This document shows, in pieces, positions 44,761-53,300 of a stretch of DNA of 64,000 bases. Source of the stretch: Bacteroidaceae bacterium (GTDB taxonomy: Bacteria > Bacteroidota > Bacteroidia > Bacteroidales > Bacteroidaceae); assembly GCA_017619585.1 (NCBI GenBank), contig JAFZSA010000032.1:17543-81542 (forward strand), in the 5' to 3' direction. The translations under genes and the position numbers were made by a program. The notes beneath the pieces were generated by a model that worked only from the letters and a program-made list of their open reading frames with translations, did no database searches and was not told the DNA's origin. Position 1 is the stretch's first letter. Each line of letters starts with the position of its first letter.

Positions 44761-47274
44761 ATGAAGGTTGGTAAAATGATATGGATTCCAGGACTGGCTT
44801 GTTCTGCTGCGGCTACAGGTATGGCCCAGCAAAAACCGAACATCCTGGTTATTCTTGCCGATGATATGGCGCGATGCGAGTTGGGATGCTATGGCGGTCA
44901 TAACCTGGCAACGCCCAATATAGACCGTGTGGCCAGCGAGGGCATGATGATGACCAACAATTTTGCTTCGATGGCCATGAGCGTTCCCATCCGTGCCTCT
45001 ATGTACACGGGACTCTACCCCGCCCGTCACGGCTCATATCAGAACCACAAGGCTACGTATCCCAAGACAAAGAGCGTAACGCATTATCTGACCGATCTGG
45101 GCTACAGAGTAGGAAGGGCAGGAAAGGATCATCCGGTGAACCAGCCCAAGGTATATGGTTTTGAGAAGATACCCGGCTTTGTCGTCGGCTGTACCGTCTC
45201 ACATCCTGCGAAATCCACTCCCGAAGGAATCCTGGAGTTTATGCAGCGTAGCAAGGAGGAACCTTTCTGCCTCTTTGTATGCAGTATCAACAGTCACATG
45301 CCCTGGGATGCCGGAGACGCATCGGAGTTTAACCCTTCTAAGGTGGTGCTACCTCCCAACTGCGTGGACAATGCAAAGACACGTAATGACTTCTGCAACT
45401 ACTTGGCTGAGATTCGCCTCTTTGATGATGAGGTAGGTATGGTGATGAAAGCCCTGAAGGAATCAGGTGCCGATGAGAACACCATGGTGATAGTTCTCAG
45501 CGAACAAGGTCCGCAGATGCCCTTCGGAAAGTGGACATGCTACAGGTACGGACAGTCGAGTGCCATGATTGTGCGCTATCCGGGAAAGGTTCAGGCAGGC
45601 TCCCGTAGCGATGCTCTGGTACAGTACGAGGATATTCTGCCCACACTCATAGATTTGGCAGGAGGGCACGTAGAGGGACTGGACGGCATCAGTCAGCTGG
45701 ATGTATTCCTAGGTAAGGAGACAGACAAGCGCCAATGGGTTTATGGTATGCACAACAACAACCCAGAGGGTCCCGTCTATCCCATCCGCAGCATACAGGA
45801 CAAGCGTTACAAGCTCATTGAAAACCTCACGCCCGACAGCTCTTATTACGAGAAGCACATGATGGCAAATGGTAACAATATGTGGCAGTCATGGATAACA
45901 ACGGGTAAGACCAACGACTATGCCCAGTGGCTGGTTGACAGGTTCGTCACCCGTCCGGCTATAGAATTCTACGACCACGAGACAGACCCATGGGAACTAA
46001 ACAACTTGGCTGATGACCCTCAATACAAGGAACGTATTGAGACGATGCACCGTGAGCTGCACCGATGGATGGAGGAACAGGGCGACAGAGGTATATTGAT
46101 GGACGGCCCTAATGCCGAAGACCCCGCCCTGAAGATTCCACAGCCTGTTCGTACTTATAATGAATTAAATGCTATCCGTGAAGACCTGACACAAAACTAT
46201 TATTTAGCTAATGATATAGAAATACCGGAAGGCGAAGAATGGATTCCCATCGGAGCCTCAAGTAAGGATGATGCCGACCCGGCACGATTCTCGGGTATTC
46301 TGGATGGAAGGGGCCATGAGATTAAGGGACTTACCATCAAGAATGCAAAGGCATTTAAGGGTCTGTTCGGACGTATGGACCATGGGACGGTGAAAAATCT
46401 GGTATTGCGTGACGTGGATATCACAGGCAATGCTCCCACTGGTGGCATTACAGGAGCCATGATAGGTGCATGTACTATTGAACGTGTTGCCGTCACAGGT
46501 AAAATTACAGGTGATAGTGAAATAGGTGGGTTGGTAGGTCGGGTGGCCCGTGATGGCTCACATACAGACTACAACGTGATACACGACTGCTATGTGAATG
46601 CCGACATTAAGGCTACCCGACTAAGTACCACCATGGACGCACCGTCTTGTGCTGGCGGAATAGTAGGGTTTATACACTCCAATAATGGCACAACGGTTGC
46701 AAAACTCGACATAGCACGTACCTATTATACAGGTAATGTTTCCACCAGTCAGCAGAGTCATACCTCTGGTTGCGCAGCCGGTGTTATAGGTTTTACCGAT
46801 AATAACCGTAATGTGCGCATGCAGGACGTGCTTGTGCTGGCCAAAAGCATCACAGGTGCTACGCCCAATTACTATTATTCACGTCGTTTGCCGGCAGCAC
46901 CCAACAATGTGATTGAATATATGGCAGGTCTGTATGTGCGCAACGGCATTCAACTGAAATATTATTCGGATAAAGGCGTAGGCGGACAGATTCCTGATGG
47001 AACTATCAAAATAATGGACGATGCTGTGTTCCGTTCTAAGGATTTCTACACAACAACCTTTCATTGGGATTTCAATAATATCTGGACTATCAACGAGGGG
47101 GAATACCCTGTCTTCAAATGCGATACAGAAGACGGCATAACCCCCGACAAGTGTTGTGTCGGTTCTGCCGACAAAAGCCTTGGAGGTATCTTTGATTTGC
47201 AGGGCCGTTTCCTGAATTCTGTCAGAATTCCCGGACTATATATAGCAAACGGAAAGAAAATTAGCATAAAATAA
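44761..47274 (+). CDS. S1 sulfatase with C-terminal GLUG-repeat domain
   Basis: An 837-aa exported sulfatase. The N-terminus is hydrophobic to MAQQ (about 22), metal ligands are in LADDM (Asp34-Asp35), and the Ser-type formylglycine site is S74-V-P-I-R78. Motifs GRAGKDHP and SEQGPQMPFGKW mark a distinct subfamily, shared with the gene at 55919 (its closest paralogue here). From about 462 a GLUG-type beta-solenoid follows (KGLFGRMDHGTVKNLVL, GGLVGRV), then a tail IFDLQGRF...GLYIANGKKI. The ATG at 44761 is preferred to a TTG at 44749 that lies inside the previous gene. Confidence 0.9.
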   Translation: MKVGKMIWIPGLACSAAATGMAQQKPNILVILADDMARCELGCYGGHNLATPNIDRVASEGMMMTNNFASMAMSVPIRASMYTGLYPARHGSYQNHKATYPKTKSVTHYLTDLGYRVGRAGKDHPVNQPKVYGFEKIPGFVVGCTVSHPAKSTPEGILEFMQRSKEEPFCLFVCSINSHMPWDAGDASEFNPSKVVLPPNCVDNAKTRNDFCNYLAEIRLFDDEVGMVMKALKESGADENTMVIVLSEQGPQMPFGKWTCYRYGQSSAMIVRYPGKVQAGSRSDALVQYEDILPTLIDLAGGHVEGLDGISQLDVFLGKETDKRQWVYGMHNNNPEGPVYPIRSIQDKRYKLIENLTPDSSYYEKHMMANGNNMWQSWITTGKTNDYAQWLVDRFVTRPAIEFYDHETDPWELNNLADDPQYKERIETMHRELHRWMEEQGDRGILMDGPNAEDPALKIPQPVRTYNELNAIREDLTQNYYLANDIEIPEGEEWIPIGASSKDDADPARFSGILDGRGHEIKGLTIKNAKAFKGLFGRMDHGTVKNLVLRDVDITGNAPTGGITGAMIGACTIERVAVTGKITGDSEIGGLVGRVARDGSHTDYNVIHDCYVNADIKATRLSTTMDAPSCAGGIVGFIHSNNGTTVAKLDIARTYYTGNVSTSQQSHTSGCAAGVIGFTDNNRNVRMQDVLVLAKSITGATPNYYYSRRLPAAPNNVIEYMAGLYVRNGIQLKYYSDKGVGGQIPDGTIKIMDDAVFRSKDFYTTTFHWDFNNIWTINEGEYPVFKCDTEDGITPDKCCVGSADKSLGGIFDLQGRFLNSVRIPGLYIANGKKISIK

Positions 47275-47308
47275 TTATCCACATAACAAATAACTATTCA
47301 TAAAGACT

Positions 47309-50299
47309 ATGCAACACAAATATCATCATGCCTTAAGAGCATTGCCGGCATTGCTTCCGATAATGGCTTCTGCCCAGCAGGCACAGCGTCCCAACATCAT
47401 GCTTATAGTAGTGGACGATATGGGCTATTCAGACCTTGGCTGCTTCGGTGGTGAAGTGCAAAGTCCTAACCTTGATGCCCTTGCTGCATCGGGTATGCGC
47501 TTTACACAATTTTATAACTCAGGACGTAGCTGTCCCTCCAGAGCTCAGTTGCTGACAGGACGTTATGCTCAGACTGTCGGTATTACGGGTATGGGACAGA
47601 GCCTTACACGCAACTGCGTAACCATTCCCGAGGCTTTAAAGGATGCTGGCTATCATACAGGTATGAGCGGCAAGTGGCATCTGTCACTTACCAAAGGTAT
47701 TGGCAATAAAGATGAGCAGATGGAATGGCTCGCGCATCAGAATTACTTTGGCAACCGTCCCTTTGCTCCTATCGAAACCTATCCCTGCAACAGAGGCTTC
47801 GACCAACACTGGGGTACTATTTGGGGTGTGACCGACCACTTTGACCCCTTCTCGCTTGTGCATAACGAGGAACCCATCTTCACTGATAATATACCTGAAG
47901 ATTTCTACTACGCTGATTTTGTAGCAGATAAGGCCATTGACATGATGGACGAGATGACTGCCGACGGTAAACCGTTCTTTATGTATGTAGCTTTTCAGGA
48001 ACCGCATTGGCCACTGCATGCAAAACCTCAGGACATTGCCAAATACAAGGGTAAGTTCGATGACGGTTGGGATGCCATGCGAACCCGCCGCTATCAGAAG
48101 ATGTTAGAGATGGGTCTTATCAATCCTGATGAGATGCCTGTTGCCACGAATGCTTCAGGACGTAAGTGGGAGAACGAGACAGACAAGGCCTTCCAATCGG
48201 CAAATATGGAGGTACACGCCGCTATGATAGATTGTGTTGACCAGAATATCGGGCGTATCATCAACGAGTTGAAGCGCCGTGGTATTTTTGACAATACAAT
48301 CATCATCTTCACCTCAGACAATGGTGCTTCCAGCGAGAACTACACCATTGGAGACTTCGACCGCCACGATCGCACACGCAGCGGACAGATGGTAGTACGC
48401 AACTCACCTACACCTGGCAGTCAGCTTACCTACAACTACTTGCATACAGGTTGGGCTGGAGCCGTTAATGCACCATACCGCTATTGGAAGACAACACAGT
48501 TCCATGGTGGAACGGCAGCTCCCACCATTGTGCATTGGCCTGCAGGTATGGCTAAGGAGAAAGAGGGTACCATCATGAATCAGCCCTGTACCTTTCTTGA
48601 TGTCATGCCTACATGTCTTGAGCTGGCTGGTGCATCCTACCCATCGTTCTATGGTGGAAACAAAATAGAGCCGCTATGTGACGAGGCTCGCAGTTTTGTT
48701 CCTTTGATTCAGAAGAAGAACAAATGGGATGACGAGCGTACCCTGTATTGGGAGCACGAGAATGGTAAGGCAATCCGCAAGGGTAACTGGCGTCTGACAG
48801 CTCTTGCCAATGGTGGCTGGCAGCTCTTTGACCTCTCACACGACCTCTCTGAGACGAATAATGTTGCTGCTGAATATCCTGAGAAAGTGCGTGAGATGAA
48901 AAGCCTGTGGAATACATGGGCAAAAAGTGTGGGGTTAAACGTTCCCGGAGATATTAAGGAGACTAAGACTGAGCTCATATTCCACTATCCATTCGATGGT
49001 AATCTGGACGATGCTTCTCCACGTAACTATGTTCTCACACCAAGCGCCAACGGTGTTACTTTTGGTACAGGTAAGCTAGGCAATGCCCTTCATCTGAACG
49101 GTAATGCGCAGTATGTAGACCTGAACACCAACGGCATCATCAATACACAGACAACACAGTCAACATTCTGTGCCTGGGTGTATAACGAGAATACCGCGGG
49201 CCCGGGGGCAGGCAGCCAGAGCGAGAATGGTGTCTATATCCGTGACGAGATTATTCTTGCCCAGAAAGACAACGAAGGCACAGGGCGTATCTATCTATAT
49301 GCGCGTGCCGAGGCTCCGACGGGAGGGGGAGCGACTGATTTTTTTTACAATAGCTTTCTCGGAGGCAGTCAGCATAAGGCAACGGAAGGTTCTTCCAAGC
49401 CCGGAACATGGCAGCATGTGGCAATAGTCTGCAATCCTGTAGACCAAAGCATTACCTATTATGTTAATGGCGAGAGAGACTGCACTGTATCAGTAGGCTC
49501 ATTTGAAGCATGTACCGGTGGCTTCAGGATAGGCGGTCATAAAACGGGTAAGAGCTATTTCAAGGGTTACATAGATGATGCGTGGTTCTTTAAAGGTATT
49601 CTGTCTGCCGAGCAGATACGACAGATCAGGGACAACACCTTCGACCCTACGCCCTATCTCTCTGACGGAAGCACTGACGATCCGACTTTAGAAAACTGGC
49701 CTTTAAAGGACCAGGCATATACCATACGTAATTTCTCCGGAACGCCGGCCTATATGGTCGACAATATGGAGAGCGATAATAGAATTTCCTGTGAAGGAAA
49801 GGTTGGCGAAGCTGCCTACTGGACCTTCGAACCCACAATCAATACACATTGTTATCATATCCGCAATGTGCAGACCGGACGTTACATTCAGGGTTACACA
49901 AAAAACTCCGGCACAATTATCAACATGGGCACCGAAGGTATAGAGTATAGAGTGGCAGCACAGGCTACGGAAGACGGGCGATACGGATTCGCCTGTACTT
50001 CCGTTACGCCTAACGACTTTTCCTCTGGCACAATAGGTCTGAATTTGCGCGCCGAAAGCAATCAGGCCAATTGTCTGGTACAGACCTATGCAGCGACTGC
50101 AGGTACCAATCACCGTTCCTTCTGGACCATTGACGAGGTTTCAGATGACATCATCACCAGTTCCAAAATGGTAAATGGAAAATTCTCAATGGTAAATGGA
50201 AAATGCTATGACCTGCAAGGACGTTCTGTAGATTTACGACATTCAAATAAACACAACCAAATAGTAATAGACAACGGAATACTGAGAATCAGCAACTAA
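47309..50299 (+). CDS. S1 sulfatase with LamG and beta-trefoil domains
   Basis: A 996-aa exported sulfatase (signal peptide to about 22, SAQQ). It has metal ligands Asp36-Asp37 in VVDDMGYSD and the Ser-type site S74-C-P-S-R78, where the Cys at 75 is not the modified residue. GKWHLS and FTSDNGA follow. A LamG-like concanavalin domain (about 555-765) and a beta-trefoil-like module (about 791-945, with NMGTEGIEY and FSSGTIGLN) come next. The end (CYDLQGRSV...) is a degenerate sorting-like tail, interrupted by a repeat of GGTAAATGGAAAAT. It is like arylsulfatase A in outline. Confidence 0.9.
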   Translation: MQHKYHHALRALPALLPIMASAQQAQRPNIMLIVVDDMGYSDLGCFGGEVQSPNLDALAASGMRFTQFYNSGRSCPSRAQLLTGRYAQTVGITGMGQSLTRNCVTIPEALKDAGYHTGMSGKWHLSLTKGIGNKDEQMEWLAHQNYFGNRPFAPIETYPCNRGFDQHWGTIWGVTDHFDPFSLVHNEEPIFTDNIPEDFYYADFVADKAIDMMDEMTADGKPFFMYVAFQEPHWPLHAKPQDIAKYKGKFDDGWDAMRTRRYQKMLEMGLINPDEMPVATNASGRKWENETDKAFQSANMEVHAAMIDCVDQNIGRIINELKRRGIFDNTIIIFTSDNGASSENYTIGDFDRHDRTRSGQMVVRNSPTPGSQLTYNYLHTGWAGAVNAPYRYWKTTQFHGGTAAPTIVHWPAGMAKEKEGTIMNQPCTFLDVMPTCLELAGASYPSFYGGNKIEPLCDEARSFVPLIQKKNKWDDERTLYWEHENGKAIRKGNWRLTALANGGWQLFDLSHDLSETNNVAAEYPEKVREMKSLWNTWAKSVGLNVPGDIKETKTELIFHYPFDGNLDDASPRNYVLTPSANGVTFGTGKLGNALHLNGNAQYVDLNTNGIINTQTTQSTFCAWVYNENTAGPGAGSQSENGVYIRDEIILAQKDNEGTGRIYLYARAEAPTGGGATDFFYNSFLGGSQHKATEGSSKPGTWQHVAIVCNPVDQSITYYVNGERDCTVSVGSFEACTGGFRIGGHKTGKSYFKGYIDDAWFFKGILSAEQIRQIRDNTFDPTPYLSDGSTDDPTLENWPLKDQAYTIRNFSGTPAYMVDNMESDNRISCEGKVGEAAYWTFEPTINTHCYHIRNVQTGRYIQGYTKNSGTIINMGTEGIEYRVAAQATEDGRYGFACTSVTPNDFSSGTIGLNLRAESNQANCLVQTYAATAGTNHRSFWTIDEVSDDIITSSKMVNGKFSMVNGKCYDLQGRSVDLRHSNKHNQIVIDNGILRISN

Positions 50300-50333
50300 A
50301 AACAAAAAACCATAAACTTTAAAACAACTAACA

Positions 50334-53300
50334 ATGAGGCGAAATTTCACCATTCTGGTGATGCTATTGCTAAGCATAGTATCCGCATGGGGTCTTGACA
50401 TCGACAAGAACTCCTACTATGTGATTTCCCCGCGCAACAATCATGATATGTACATGAAAGATACGGGGCAGGACATTATCCAGTGTAATGCAGGACAGGA
50501 TACATATTCCTACTGGCGTTTCATACCTACGGGCAAGGAGGGATGCTACTATGTACAGAACCTCTTCACCAAGCGTTATGCCCAAAAGGTTGCCGAGACA
50601 AAGGAGGTGATGGCGACAATGGGAACAGAACCTGTTGAGTATTTCATCATGTCTACTCCAGCAGAAGGAACGGACTGTTTTGGACTGACCAGCTCTGACC
50701 ATAGCGACCTTGCCTTCAGCACCGCTAACTGTATCGCTCTGAACTGGCAAGAGGATAAAAAATGTGTACAGTCTTATCTGGCTGCTGTAGGAACCAACCA
50801 CAAGAGTTTCTGGTTCTTCCGCGAGGTAGAGCCACCTTCCTGTCTTCTTGGTTCGCATGAATATGAGAATGGTATCTGCAGCATTTGCGGCGCTCTGAAT
50901 CCAGACTTCGTAACAAAGGCTGAAGACGGCTTCTATGAGATATCCAACGGATACCAGTTGGAGTGGTACTCTGCCTTGGTGAATACCGGTATCAATGATG
51001 CCTCGGCCCGTCTAATGAACGACATTGACATGGCAGGTATAGACCATACTCCTATTGCAAAGAATGTTGACCTGCGCTGGCGTGGTACCTTCGACGGACA
51101 GGGACATCGTATTCTGAACCTGGTCATCAACCGTCCAACGGAAAATATACAGGGGCTCTTCGGTTACTTGCGTGGTAACTCTGACAGTAACACACGCGTA
51201 TGTAACCTTATTATAGACAAGAGCTGTTCTTTCACTGCCTATCATCAGGTAGGTGCCATAGCAGGTTGTAGTCAGGGTAATCAGGGACTTATCACTCTGG
51301 AGAACATCATCAACGAAGCTAACGTTACAGCTGAGGGCGGTACGGATGCCGCTGCACTGGTTGGTGGTCAGACGGGTAATGCTCCCACTTGGCGCATCCG
51401 CAACATAGTTAATACTGGTGCTATTACCAGTACAGCAGAATCCGGCTACGCTGGCGTTGTTGCCGGCTATTACGGCAACAATGCGCAAAACTATCAGGAG
51501 AATATCATCAACCTGGGAATTGTAACGGGTTTCAACGGCGACATGCAGTTGGGACGTCTTTCGGGTACCTTCATCAATGTGTTTGACATCAGTGGTACAG
51601 AAGGTGCCGGTCAGGGTCTTGACCATGACTTTACTGCAGAAGACGTTACAATCGGTAGGCTGTGTTACTTCCTAAATGGTAATCAGTCCAATATTATCTT
51701 CTATCAGACTATAGGAGAGGACAACTATCCCGTCCCCTTTGCCACCAGCAAGCGCGTGTATATGCAAGGCACACTGCTTTGTGACGGTTCTCCTGCTGGA
51801 GAAGAGGGGACCTACAGCAACTCCCCCGACGGCAGCATTGTGCCGCCTCATACTTTCGTTGACGGAGACTTCTACTGTACCGTCTGTGGCGCATTCAACG
51901 ATCATTTTATAGAGCCGGTTGAAGGCGTTCTGCACATGAGTACACCTCTGCATCTGCAATGGCTGGCTGCCTATGTGGCAACAGCTCCTGATTATCTGGA
52001 GGTTGTTATGGACAATGACATCGATATGGATGGTATTGAATTTGAAGGTATAGGTTCGCTTGCCACTCCCTTCCTGGGACATTTCGACGGTCAGTATCAT
52101 ACCATCAGCAGTCTGATGATGGAAGGTGTGACACATGACTGGTCAGGCTTCTTTAATTTCATCCGAGGAGGCTCAACTATCGAGAATCTGCGACTGGATG
52201 AGAATTGCCATCTGACGGGTGCCAAGGGAACTGCCCTGATAGGCGGATGTGGTATGGCAGGTGACGTATTACTGCGTAATCTTGGTTTTGAAGGTTTCGT
52301 GGATGGTCAGACCACCTGTGCAGGTGCCGTTTTAGGTGCCAACTTCCAGAGTATTGCCAAACTGACGGTGGAGAACTGCTATAGTACCGGCTCTATTTCA
52401 GGTGGAACAGAGAGTGCTGCACTGGTGGCATGGCTTGGCAACAACGGTGCTGTCATCAGTAACTGCTGGACTTCAGCTACCGCATCTGGCATTCAAAGTG
52501 AAGACAAGTATGCCTTCCGTCACGACAATGCTGTTGTCACTAACTGCTATAGTTTATACGGCAGTCAGGCACAGCGCTTTGACTACATCGAATTGGAAAA
52601 CGGTTCCCTTTGCTATCGTCTGAATGGAGATCAGTCAACAATACGCTGGTATCAGAACCTGGACAATGGCAAGCAGGTTGACGACTTCCCAACCTTCATG
52701 CCTACGCATGGAACTGTTGTTGTCAAGGCAGAAATGCGTTGCGACGGTACGTACGATTCAGGCAATGCAGAATACTCTAATAACGGTGAAATCGTTATTC
52801 CTCCCCACACCTTCAAGGATGGTTTCTGTGAGGTATGTGGAAAAGAGGATGAAACATATCCTTTCATCCGTATCTTTGTCAACGCCGACCATGACAATGC
52901 CCAGGGCTATGTTAACATGGGCAGCAATGATGGTTCAGGCCTTGCCATTAACAACAGTGTAGCTGAACACTGGAACCAGAAGTGGTTTGAATCCTATCAG
53001 GAACTGAAGGGCCTGGAGCCCGGTCTCTATAAACTGCGCGTGCAGGGACTTTCACGTGTAAAAGCCTGGACGGATACCGACTGCGAAGCATACGAAGAGG
53101 CTGAGCTGAACCCAGATTACGTGCAGCTCTATCACAACAGCCAATACTATGTTGATGTTAACAGCAAACGCATCAGTAACCTGTTCATGGATATTGCCAA
53201 GGGCAAACAAGAGAATAAGATTGGTACAGGAACCCAGACATATCATGAAGCCTCAGGTCTCTATGTGCCCAACTCTCTGGCAGCCTGTAGAGCATACTTC

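Noticed and set aside
47528..47545. Cys-type formylglycine site in the third sulfatase
   Set aside because: The motif (C/S)-x-P-x-R places Ser74 two residues before the proline; the cysteine at 75 is the x position.
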